A stretch of 20,969 nucleotides of DNA. Origin: Karstenula rhodostoma CBS 690.94 (taxonomy: Eukaryota; Ascomycota; Dothideomycetes; Pleosporales; Didymosphaeriaceae). The notes below the pieces were generated by a model, which saw only the letters and a program-made list of their open reading frames with translations, made no database searches and was not told where the DNA came from. The DNA is taken from the NCBI GenBank assembly GCA_010093485.1, contig MU001514.1, positions 830,218-851,186 on the forward strand. The letters run 5' to 3'. Numbering within the stretch: position 1 is the first letter of the stretch; each line of letters opens with the position of its first letter. A program made the position numbers and the translations under genes. Shown here one piece after another: positions 1 to 10,339 of the stretch.

Positions 1-4
1 CTAA

Positions 5-60
5 AGTAAAAGAAAATTACTTTAGGCTATTTCACTCCTATTTATATAAAACCTAAGTAG
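5..60 (+). repeat. 56-bp direct repeat, left copy
   Basis: This begins AGTAAAAGAAAAT and contains CCTATTTATATAAAA; it matches 7805-7860 with a few substitutions and one or two single-base gaps. The two copies start exactly 7,800 bp apart and bracket the unrecognised minus-strand relic and the RecQ relic. They may mark the edges of one repeated unit. Similarity beyond the 56 bp is not convincing, so a long terminal repeat is not established. Confidence 0.6.
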
Positions 61-364
61 GCTATATAATCTAATAGTATATAATACTATCTAGGAGTAT
101 TTCTTAATAGCTCCTATAAATTAGGTTAAAAAATATTATACTACTATTAGCCTTAATTAGGAGTACTTTAGGGAAAATAAATAAATTCTAGTTAATATAA
201 CCTAGATTATTAAGCTTATTACTAAGGTCCCTATTATAATCTAACCAAGATAATTAGATTAAGTATATAGTATATTATACTACTAGAATAATTAAGCTAT
301 ATTTCCTAATATACCTCTACTAGCTAAGTAATACCCTAGACCTCTAATAGTATAATAGTTATCT

Positions 365-2260
365 AAGGGGAAGATAGGTAACCTACTATATCTAAATATA
401 TATCTAAGTTTAGTATTATTAGATTAGTATACTTACTAGATTCGTCTAAAAAATAGGATATTAAGTCTATAACCTAACCTATAAATTATCTATATCTACT
501 CTAGTCTATACCTATAATAATACTACTATATTATCTCCCCTATTAATATTATTATCCCTATATTTTATTATTATTACTATTATTATTATACTGCTTATTT
601 ATAAACTCTATACTATATTTTTCTAAATCTACTTCTATACTCTAACTATATACTACCTTACTACTACTTTCCTGGCTACTATATATAGTTAGTATCTATA
701 CTTATAAAATTAGTAGGAAGATTTATAGAAAGAAGTTAATAGGGTTTATTTTATCCTTATCTCTAAGTTCTAATAAGAATATAAAACTAGAAGGTATCTA
801 TATCTATTCTATATATACTAGGAATAATACCTCTATCCTCTATAATAATACTATAATATCTCTATTATAATCCCTTATAAGCTTAGCCTATTAACTAACT
901 AACTTCTATATTAATTATTTCTTAATCTACTTATTAGGTATATATCCCCTAGATATTAAGGTAAAGATACTAACTAAACTAAATATTATCTTAATTATAT
1001 TCTACCTTACTTTCTAATCTAATATATTTCTAAATATTCTCTATATATCCTTATTATAACTCTTATTAGGTATTCTTCTAAGGTCCTTAGTAAAAGTAAT
1101 CTTAAATAGTACCTCCTTTATAACGTCCCTATAGTTCCTCCTATATACCCTAGTCCCTTACTTCTAACTATAAAACTTTTTTACTAATTTAATAAAGTAT
1201 TTATATAACTAATCTAGTATCTACTATTAGTATATAAACTTAGTAATACTATTTACCTATATCTTCTATATATTAAAGAACTAGAACTAAAAATTAAATA
1301 CCTTATTATCTAATAGAATACCCTATTACTACTTTTTATTAGTACTATCTATTAGAGTACTAGGGGATATATTTTAGTAGTAGGATAAAGCTAATATAGA
1401 ATCTTATACTCTACTTTAGAATAAGATACCCTTATTTACTAGGACTTTAAATAACTTCCTTTTATAGTAATATTATCGTGCCTATATAAGTTTAATTATT
1501 TACTACTTATAGAAGGTATCTATAGACCTAACTACTATACCCCTACTAATAAACTTAGTAATTATATTAATTCTAATACTAGACTATTTATAGTAATAGG
1601 ACCTATACTAATATTCCTTATTTAATTTACTATTAGATACCTCTATATACTCCTAGTCCTATAAGTTCACGATAGTATTAATTAGGCTATAATTTAAATT
1701 ATTAACTAGCGCCTTATTTATAGCTAGTATACCCTTTCTAGTAATATATTTTCTCTTCCTCTATAATATTATAGAGTATCCCTTAACTACCTTAAGCTAT
1801 TATTCTTATTATTATTAGCTAAACTCGTCTCCTTCCTATTCCTCCTCCTTTTTAAATTACTTATTACTATCGCCTTCTTATACCTACCTACCTCCTGGCC
1901 TAGCTATATCTTTATCCTATTAATTTAGATTTTAATATATTATATTAACTATCTTCCTTATCTTAGCTTTAGAAATATTAGTAATTATCTAATATAGTAT
2001 ATCCTCTAGTGTTCGTGTAACTAATATACTTACCTGGCCAAAGCCACCCTCCCCTATAGTATATATATATAAGTATATATTCTAGATTTTATTATATACT
2101 ACTAGTATAATATTATATTTATTACTTAGCTCCCTATTTACTACCTCCACTAGCTATAGCTATAAGAGGCTAGTAAGGGTATAGAGAGAAGTTATAGTAG
2201 TAATTAGGTTTAGGGAATAGTTATAGTTATAATTAGGAGTATAAAAAAAAAGGTAGTAAA
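365..2260 (-). pseudogene. Unrecognised gene relic with a GEGGFGQV loop
   Basis: Read on the minus strand from about 2260 down to a TAG near 365, one frame reads as protein throughout if TAA/TAG are taken as former Gln/Trp. Near the N-terminus (2063-2031) it gives Y-T-I-G-E-G-G-F-G-Q-V, the form of a protein-kinase glycine-rich loop. Further along come A-R-P-G-G (about 1907-1893), a Glu/Gln-rich low-complexity stretch (1850-1795), then a mostly helical, Lys/Arg-rich part including G-T-R-V-Y-R-R-N-Y-R-D-V (about 1154-1119), and an Asn-rich tail near 590-550. I see no later kinase motif (no clear HRD or DFG), so kinase identity is only a possibility. It is divergent from the RecQ relic, with some 260 bp between them. 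A GTAAGT just after the loop (2033-2028) could be a splice donor, but the frame also reads through it. Confidence 0.4.
2011..2054. other. Patch with unusually many surviving CpA/TpG
   Basis: Within 44 bp there are six CpA/TpG dinucleotides (the GTGTTCGTGTAA stretch, then CCTGGCCA and AGCCACC), far above the rate elsewhere. The patch codes on the minus strand for the glycine-rich loop G-E-G-G-F-G-Q-V. Survival may reflect a sequence context that resists deamination, since several sites are GCCA/TGGC or CGTG, or later arrival of this piece. Confidence 0.6.
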
Positions 2261-2522
2261 GGAGGAAAAATATAAGCTTCTAGAGGAAAGAAAAGGCTAG
2301 CCCCTAAACTATATAGAATTACTAAGCTAATTTTAATCCTATAGCTAGATCTAAATCTCCCTTAATATAACTACCCCTTTAATTTAACTATAATCTCTAG
2401 AATATTTCCTATTAACTTTAGAATTTTTATTAATTCTTATCTTTCTCTATTATTATAAGTATTAACTATTCTATACTATATAAAACCTTATCTATATTAA
2501 TATAAAATATAGCCTTATTATT
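2261..2522. other. Spacer between divergent relics
   Basis: About 260 bp between the N-terminal ends of the minus-strand relic and the RecQ relic. The left half is purine-rich on the plus strand (runs of A and AGGAGG-like stretches at 2241-2300). No promoter element can be assigned with confidence in DNA this mutated. Confidence 0.3.
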
Positions 2523-5500
2523 TATATATATTACTACTATTATATCTTCCTATTAGATATTAAATTATACTTTAGATTTAAGACTTATAAGGATATATCT
2601 ATTTAGTAATATAGAGAGGTATAGAAACTTATAAATAGTAAATATATATAGCTCTACTTATTATAAAATAATATAATCTAGTTAATTATTTTATCTACTA
2701 CTCCTTCTATAGCTATTAGTAATATAGTATTACTAATATTAGGTCTTAAGTATAATACCTATAGGATAATATTTAGGGGGGAGATAGTAAATATAACTAA
2801 GAATATAAAGAATTACCTCTATATAATATATAGGGTTAGGAGTTATAACTTTAGTATAAATACTTATACTACTACTACTAATATATAGATAACCTACTAT
2901 TAGGCTATATTCTTATAATATCTCTAACTAAATAGATAAGAATTATAGTACTTTAAAGTATAGTATTCTATACCTTAACCCTATATATCTCCCTTAGTAG
3001 TAGATATTAAGAATAAAAAGGAAGGCTAGTTTATAAAAATAAATATAGAGGTAGATATAAAGGAGGAAGGGAAAAACTAATATATATTATATACTATAGC
3101 TACTATCTACTATACTATAGTAGATTAGTTTATATTATAGATTAATTAAGTATAAAAGAGACTAGATAAAAATATTATCTACTAGTATAGTAAGGTACTA
3201 TCTACTACTAAATATATTATAAACCCCTTCCTTAAATATATAAAGTTTTATAAAGTTATTAATAATATAGAGTAGAATATAGTATAAAACTATATATATC
3301 TAACTACCTAGATATATCTAAGGCTCGCTCTTCTATAGGATATTATAAAGAGTATATTTTAGATTTAGTAGAATATAATTATATATAGTACCTCCTACTA
3401 GACCTATATATAGGTTATATAGGAATATCTAAACTATATACCTATAATACCCCTTATATACTACTAAAACTTCTTAGACTATTACTATAATATAATACTA
3501 TCTATATTTACCTTCTTCTACTAAGTATTTAAGGTAGGTCTAGACTACCTACTAATACTAAAGGTATTAGAGATAGTAAAAAGGATATAGAAGGGTATCT
3601 ATATATATCTAGTAAAAGTAGATAGCTTTATTACTATAATTTTAGTTATAGTCTATAATTACTAGACTCTAGCTCCCTTAAAATAAATATATTATAAGTT
3701 TTAGCTAGCGCTTATATAGTAGACTACTAGTAGGAGTAATTTTAATCTAGCTATTATAATAGCGATTATATTTATTATTCTAGACCTATAAAAGCCTGGC
3801 TTTAAGTAGGTATATAACTTTATTATAGATATATTTATACTAAAGAAATACTACTATCTTATAATATATTAGTACTTTTAGGAGACGATTATAATATAGC
3901 TAGAAGAGGAAGATAAAGAGAAGGAAGAGGAAGATAAAAAGGAGGAAAAGGGAGATAAAAAGGAGAAAGAGAGAGATAAAGAGGAGAATATAGAAACTAC
4001 TATAGTAGCCCTAGCTATAAATAATAAGATAGATAATACTAGTTTAATAATAAAAGAGGCTATACTATTTAGTAATACCTCTACTACTAATATAAAGGTA
4101 CTAGTTAATAAGGAAAATATTCTAACTACCTTATAGGACTATAGCTAAAAGGCTAATTAGGAGTTAAGGGATTTTATCTATACCTACCTTAGTACTAAGT
4201 CCTATACCCCTATATTCTAGCTTATTACTATAAGGTATTACCTTAGTACCTTTTAGTATAGGGATATAGTATAGAGCTTTATATAATAAAATAGTAATAA
4301 TATTATTATCTATAGTATTAAGATATTATTTAAGAAGTATAAGAATATAGTATAGATATTAGTTTAAGAGGTAGAGATATTACTTATTAATATTACTAGT
4401 TATAGTAGTATCGCGTTCCTACTACTAATCCCCTAGGACAAGATACTATATAACCTAGGTATCTAAGATAAAGGTTACTCCCCTTTTAAACTAAGTAGCC
4501 TGCCTCTTAATAAGTAATAAGACTATATAGTTAAGTAGGTCTTTACTACTATTAATACTAGTAAAGTAAAAATAATACCTAGTAATCTAGATAACTATAT
4601 TAGTATAGATAAGTATAATATAAAGGTAGGTACTCCTTTAATACCTATTATCTCTTTCTCTCCCCTAATTTACTTATTATAGATATAAGCCTTCCTTAAT
4701 ACTATTTTTCTACTTATCTACTTTACTAGTAGGTAGCCTATATATCTAATAGAGCTACTAAGTATTATATATAAAAACTTATCTACTAATAGTACTAGTA
4801 ATCTATTCCTATTTCTAGGCCTTATTATAGTTATACCCTACTACTATAAGGGTTATAATAAAGATAAGACTATCTATATAATATACTATTACCTTTTATA
4901 ATATATTAGCTCTCTTTTTATTTAGTATATATAGCTCGTTTATTTATTCTACTAGCTTATTACTATAACTATATCTACTAATAGTCTAGTAGTATTATAC
5001 TACTATCGCGTATATAGCTACTACCTCTAGAGTAATAAAGTAGGGTATAGGTAGAAGGATAATTAGTAATTTACTATACTCTTTAACTATATAATATAAT
5101 AGATTATAGGGCTAGATATTAATATATTAATACTCTAGTATCTAATAATTACCTTTTAATATTAGTAAAATAAGAAGGTATCTCTATCTTATAATATAAA
5201 GATACTAATAGAAGAATAGGTAGAGGTAGTCTAGAAAGAGGAGTATAAGAAAGATTATAAGGTATAGATAAAATATATACCTACTACTATAGTAGTAGTA
5301 TATACTAAAGAGATATAGTATATTTTTATATAAATATTTAGCTATAGTTAACCTAATATCTATATATATATCTCCTATAAGTAGTATAACTACCTCGACT
5401 TTAATATAAATAACTTTAATATATAAGGGAATATTAAAGAGGAAGAGAAAAAAGATAGTAGTAGTAGTAGTATAGACTAGCTAGTAGAATATATTACCTT

Positions 5501-7190
5501 ATATAGCTTAGTAAATATATATAAGCTATTTAGTAATAATACTTCTAAGAACTAGGTACTATAGCTAGGAAATAAATAAGTATTAGCCTTACTATTTAAG
5601 GGGGTTAGTATAGTGGCCTATATTATACCTACTAGTACTAGTAAAATAAATAAATACCTATTATCTACTATTACTCTAGAAAGTAACTATAAATAAATTA
5701 TAGTTATTACCCTACTTATTACTATATAGAATAATATTATAAGTAAGTATTATAAGTTAAAGATCTATATTAGTATATTTAGAATAAAATAGTTCTATAA
5801 ATCTACGTGTATTATTATTACTATACCCGAATATATTAATATAGATACTTTTAAGGACTTTATATACTAGTAGTATATAAATAGTAAGCTAGAGTATTTA
5901 GTACTAAATAAATACTACTATATCCTACTCTCTAATTACTAGTATTATAAAGATCTACTTAACCTTTATATCCTAGACTAATTTAGTATATTAATACTCC
6001 TACTCTTAGCTACTATCCTATTTAACTAGTAAGTATAGGTATATAGTATACTAGTACTCGATAAGTATATAGAGGTTATATAGGAGCCTACTATCTACCC
6101 TAATCTATTTTATTAAGTTATTAAGCTAATAGAAAAGTAGGCTATAATATTAATAATAGTATTCTATATTTAGTATAAGCTATAGTAGTACTATAAGATT
6201 ATTATCTTTATTAGTAGTTATATAGCCTATAAGGACCTCTATACTAATATAGGTAAATATAAAAAGTCGTTTATATACTATAAAAAAATAATAGCTAAGG
6301 AAAAGGAAATAATATAGAATATATTTAATAAGTATAAGAAAGGTATTATCTTTACTATAAGTATATTTACTACTAGGGCTAACCTTATTAATATAGATAT
6401 AGTTATCTATTTTAGGGTATTTAATAATAGTATTAACTAGGAATAGGAGTTTAGATAGGTAGAATATAGTAAAAAGCTAGCTATTATCTATATTATATAT
6501 AGTAATAGTATATATACCTATATAGGTAAGTTTAATAACTATATAAGGTAGGTTATAGATAAGATAATACTTCTAGGTTCTAATAGACCTATTTATATCT
6601 ATATTATATTTAACTAATACTTTAATAGGTAGATAAACTATACTATATATAAATCTAGAGAGTCCCTATATAGCTTCTATACTTCCTCTATTCTAAATAC
6701 CCTATTATATAGGTTTAGAGCTAATATACCCGATATATCCTTATTAGTCTAGGTATTAATACTAACCTTTCTTCTAATATATACCCCCTTACCTATATAA
6801 ACTATAACTCTTTTATAAGTTATACCCTTTTCTATATTAATACCTTTATTTACTCCTATTCTATTATTAGTATATATATATATAACCTCTATTACTACCT
6901 CTTCTATCTTAAATAAATATAATGGCCTACTCTATAGTAAATATATATAAGAACTTTTTTCTCTCCTCCCCTTCTTATATTATAGTGCTACTAATATAGT
7001 AAATAGGATCTAGTTTTTCTTCTCTAGTACTTACCCCTATTAATATAAGGATAAAGGTAGTATATATAACTTAAAAGTATAAGAATATATATAATAGGGT
7101 AATCTAATATATTTATAATATAGAAGAAATACTTAGATAGATCTATTATATAGTCTACTACTAGTATATAGATTTCTACTCTATATATTT
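2523..7190 (+). pseudogene. RIP-decayed RecQ-type helicase, telomere-linked (TLH) type
   Basis: In frame 3 the strand reads as one protein for more than 4 kb. An N-terminal region (about 2745-2870) gives a zinc-finger-like stretch with former His/Cys now Tyr. An acidic Glu/Lys/Asp stretch follows at 3903-4000. A block at 4842-4856 reads Y-Y-K-G-Y, fitting the Y-H-K-G-Y block that I recall from fungal RecQ-like proteins. The motor then follows. Motif I at 5628-5648 reads P-T-S-T-S-K, from P-T-G-T-G-K by GGT to AGT. Motif II at 5907-5918 reads N-K-Y-Y, from D-E-C-H. Motif V lies near 6350-6420. Motif VI at 6444-6467 reads stop-E-F-R-stop-V-E-Y, from Q-E-x-G-R-A-G-R. Order and spacing fit RecQ. 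Large RecQ-like genes with long N-terminal extensions are typical of ascomycete subtelomeres (TLH). The C-terminus past about 6700 is unclear and stops become dense after 7190. It cannot be expressed. Confidence 0.8.
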
Positions 7191-7804
7191 TATAGTAGGC
7201 CAACCCTTTAACTATACTAAAGGGTCCTATAGAGGCCTACTATAGGGTAACTATACCTACTTACTATATAACTAGATAGATAATAAAGTCCTACTATATT
7301 ATTATTATTTATACCTACTTCTACTATATCTATATAATTACTAGTAAGATAAAGATAGTATATTCCTTAGTAGGTAGAATAACTATACTATATACTAATA
7401 TTAATATATACTATAGGACCTCTAGATAATACTCTAGATAATATATAGCCCTACTAAGATATTATAGCTAGAATATATATCCCTAGCTAGTTATAATAGG
7501 TTAAAAATAGTAGACTTTATTATATACTTTTTATAACTTATATCTCTATATTCCTATAGCTATATTAGTTAGATACTATTAGACCTATTATAGTTTTATA
7601 AAATCTACTTCCTACTAGGCTTATAGTAATAGCTACTGGTAGTAAAAGAGTAAAGATAAGTATATAAGTTTAAGGTAGAGAGAAGTAGAGGCCTAACTTA
7701 ACTAAGGTTAAAGCTAGGTAATAGTATATTTTAAACCTATAGTAATACTAAGATATTTACCTATAAACCCCCTTTTATATATAGTATATATCTCTATATA
7801 TACT
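7191..7804. other. Unassigned AT-rich stretch after the RecQ relic
   Basis: No frame on either strand keeps a recognisable protein here. It may be the lost C-terminus and 3' flank of the RecQ relic: short open stretches in the same frame persist (for instance around 7500-7650) but are broken by dense TAA/TAG. It contains isolated unmutated CCAACC (7201) and CTGGTA (7637). Confidence 0.3.
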
Positions 7805-7860
7805 AGTAAAAGAAAATAATTTAAGCTATTAAAAGCCTATTTATATAAAATACTACTTAG
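7805..7860 (+). repeat. 56-bp direct repeat, right copy
   Basis: This begins AGTAAAAGAAAAT and contains GCCTATTTATATAAAA; it is the partner of 5-60. It lies downstream of the RecQ relic and before a spacer with no firm gene. Same orientation as the left copy, which would fit a duplicated segment boundary or remnants of direct terminal repeats. Confidence 0.6.
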
Positions 7861-8821
7861 GTATAGAATTCTATATATAACCTTAGGACTAAATAATACC
7901 CTATATAAAAGGCCTTTTATTAGTAGGGGTATACTACCTCTATTACTAGGGTTAGTATCTCTTCCTTATTAGAGAGTAATTAACCTTTAGTAGGTAATAG
8001 ATAAGGTTGTATATATACTATTAAGCGTTCTAAGTACTAGAGGAAAAAGCCAATAATAAATTAGGTTAAGGTTATAAAGGGCTCTTAATACTTTAGAATT
8101 TTTAATCGAGTAGTAAGTAGGGAGTATAGATAGTATTTAATAGAGATAATATAAATTTTATATAGTATAATAGAGTATTTTATAGCTAAGTCTAGTAGTA
8201 GTTTTATTTAAGAAATAGATAACTCTTTTTTAGAGGTTCTTTTAATTAGTAGTAGTAGTAGTCTATATACTTTCTATTATTTATTAGAATATTTATACTC
8301 TTACTCTATATACTAAAATTATTTATAAACTAGTAGTTTTCTAGTTAGCTTATTATAATAGATATTACTACTAGTTTAATAATATAGTACTACTAATTAA
8401 AAATATAAATCCTTCCTATCTTAACTATAGGTAGAGTAGATATAATATAAAAATATACTAAGTCTTAGGGGTAATAGAGCTTATATTAGGCTTATAGTAA
8501 TTATTTTAATAACTATAAAGTAATAAAAATATAGGAAAAAATAATATAAATTCTAGATCTAAATAACTACTTAGAATAGGTTTATAATATAGTATTCCCT
8601 TATATAATATATTATATATATATCGACTAGACTTTACTAGTATAGTATATAAGCTAGTATAGATATATTTTTATTTTTACTATCCTTATTCTCCTTATTA
8701 TATCTTAAATACTATAGCCCTTAATCTTTACTAAGATTTTAAATAAGCGACCCTTACTCCCCTAGTTTTAAAAATTAAAGGAATTAAAGGTATTCCCTAT
8801 TACGAAATATTATAACTTTCT
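7861..8821. other. Spacer with no firm gene
   Basis: About 960 bp between the right 56-bp repeat and the inverted repeat. A plus-strand frame near 7985-8330 reads S-T-R-G-K-S followed by a Gln/Leu-rich helical stretch if stops are Gln. A minus-strand frame near 8800-8400 is also fairly free of stops and would extend the coiled relic at 9030-9480. Neither has a motif I can name, and with TAA/TAG frequent in every frame I do not call a gene. There is a short AGT/GTA triplet run at 8248-8262. Confidence 0.3.
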
Positions 8822-8962
8822 ATTTTTACCTCCCCTTAGTTTATAAAATCTACTAGTATTTAATAATACTATCTATAATATTACTTTAGTCTATAAAGTC
8901 TATTAGTACTTAACTAGACTTTCTATTAGCTTATCTTAGTTTATAGGATCTACTATTATTTA
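8822..8962 (+). repeat. Inverted repeat, left arm
   Basis: The reverse complement of this arm aligns along its length with 9861-10003. The outer 49 bp are nearly identical (the arm begins TATTTTTACCTCCCC; the partner ends AGGGGAGGTAAAATATT). The inner part repeats a subunit of the form CTTTCTATTAGCTTATCTTAG followed by a TATAGNNTCTACTA-like stretch. It could be a terminal inverted repeat of a small decayed DNA transposon or one side of a foldback element. No target-site duplication can be fixed. Confidence 0.75.
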
Positions 8963-9029
8963 ACCCTACTATAATTTAATATAAATTTCTATTAACTTAT
9001 CTTAGTATATAGAATTTACTATAATTTTA

Positions 9030-9480
9030 TAGAATACTATATTTCGCCTCTAGAATTAAAATCTTTAAGTCTTTAGAAATTTATAGTATCTAGTACTTAT
9101 TACTCTATATAGGCCTCTATCGCTTATATTACTCCTTTCTTAAATTTATTATCTAGAGTACCTTAATATTATTATCCCTAACTATATTATCGTCTCTAGC
9201 CATAGTCTCTAATCTAGACTACTCGCGCTTAAGTTATTATTAGTCCTCCTTCTAGCGCTTCTAATAAGCGAATATATACTAAAGCTATTCTAGACTTAAA
9301 GTCTAGATTATTTTATTATTATATTTAATTAAGTTAATAGGCTCTAGAGTATACCTAATAATATATAAGTTTTTAAAAGACTCTATTAAAGATATTACTT
9401 CTATATTAAGAATAACTTACTTAAGGAGTAATAATAGAAGTAAAAGATAGTAAATGGCTTTCTATTATTAGTATACTTAG
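9030..9480 (-). pseudogene. Unrecognised charged, Gln-rich helical protein relic
   Basis: Reading the minus strand from about 9480 to 9030 gives a Leu-rich start, then R-Y-T-L-E-P-I-N (about 9358-9335) and L-S-L-E-Q-L-Q-Y (9299-9276, Q from stops). A highly charged stretch follows, including E-T-M-A-R-D-D-N-I-V (9209-9180), which carries one of the very few surviving ATG codons, then a run rich in Lys/Arg/Gln that looks like a long helix. The frame can be followed leftward into the inverted-repeat arm, so the repeat subunits may once have coded for its C-terminal tail. A Leu-rich start, charged helix and repeats inside inverted arms could suit an accessory or transposase-like protein of a small mobile element, but no catalytic motif is visible and I do not assign a function. 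Confidence 0.3.
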
Positions 9481-9535
9481 TATTATAATAATTAATTTCC
9501 TTATTAGGTTTACCCTTATTTAGAGTTATTTAAGT

Positions 9536-9595
9536 TATATTAGTTTATAGAGTCTACTAGAAATTAATTAACACGACTTTCTATTAGCTAGTTAT
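9536..9595 (-). repeat. Extra copy of the inverted-repeat subunit
   Basis: This holds TAGTTTATAGAGTCTACTAG followed by CGACTTTCTATTAGCTAG, the same subunit as in the left arm (8822-8962) and in the same orientation. It lies in the loop between the arms, showing that the subunit was dispersed or tandemly amplified in this element. Confidence 0.6.
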
Positions 9596-9860
9596 TAAGT
9601 AATATATTAGCCCTATAAGGAAACCAAGCTTTATAACCCTTATAGTAGATTTAGGGCCTTTTTAAGAGTTATATATATTACCCCTATTTAGTATAAACTA
9701 TTACTAATTTATATTAATTTATAATAGTATTAATAGTATTACTATTTATATTATAGAAAGTAAGTATCTATTATACTAAGTATAAGAAAGTATTAAATAT
9801 AAAGACTTTAAAGTTCTTAATAATAGTTTTAGTAAAGTTAGTAGTTACTAGTAAGGTTTT

Positions 9861-10003
9861 TAGTTAATAGTATACTTTATAAACTAAGGTAAGCTAATAG
9901 AAAGTACTATATAATACTAGTAGACTCTATAGACTAAAATAACCTCCTAAAATATACTATTAAATACTAGTAGATTCTATAAACTAAGGGGAGGTAAAAT
10001 ATT
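9861..10003 (-). repeat. Inverted repeat, right arm
   Basis: Inverted partner of 8822-8962; the loop between the arms is about 900 bp. It carries the subunit twice (TTTATAAACTAAGGTAAGC at 9876-9894, and a second at about 9935-10003 ending AGGGGAGGTAAAATATT). The pairing is too long and too evenly spaced to be chance even in AT-rich DNA. Confidence 0.75.
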
Positions 10004-10017
10004 TTTTAAATCCTTAT

Positions 10018-10111
10018 ACTAGTATATTCTATAAATCGAGACGAGCTAATAGAAAGTACTATTAATTACTAATAGACTTTATAAATAGAGACGAGTTAAT
10101 AGAAAGTTCTA
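10018..10111 (+). repeat. Two tandem subunits, 50-bp period
   Basis: ATAAATCGAGACGAGCTAAT at 10031-10050 recurs as ATAAATAGAGACGAGTTAAT at 10081-10100, each followed by AGAAAGT. They extend the right arm outward with the same subunit and orientation. The GACGAG core keeps a CpG that the other copies have lost. Confidence 0.7.
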
Positions 10112-10339
10112 CTATACTAATATTAAGTAAATAATATCTATATAATATATTATCTCTAGATTCCTAAATAAGTTCTCTATATAACTATTTAATTAATTAC
10201 TAGTTATATTAATATCTTTTACTAGAATAGATAGAAAGTTATAGATAGGGTAGTTAAGTAATAGATATAATTCTAGAGTAGGTAGGTAAAAGTATAAGGG
10301 AATATATTAGGTAAAAAGAAGTTATTTATCTATAAAGTT
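10112..10339. other. Spacer, nothing identified
   Basis: About 230 bp between the repeat subunits and the 3' end of the SNF2 relic. It is AT-rich with no repeat, motif or terminator-like hairpin that stands out. Confidence 0.4.

Noticed and set aside
1962..2033. Intron starting at GTAAGT (2033-2028, minus) with a TACTAAT-like branch site near 1980.
   Set aside because: The frame reads through equally well and RIP makes GTAAGT and TACTAAT-like strings common; not provable here.
365..2260. Firm annotation of the minus-strand relic as a protein kinase.
   Set aside because: Only the glycine-rich loop fits; no catalytic HRD or DFG motif could be read downstream.
2523..7190. LTR retrotransposon gag-pol between the two 56-bp repeats.
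   Set aside because: No reverse transcriptase, integrase or protease motif reads in any frame; the conserved blocks are RecQ helicase motifs.
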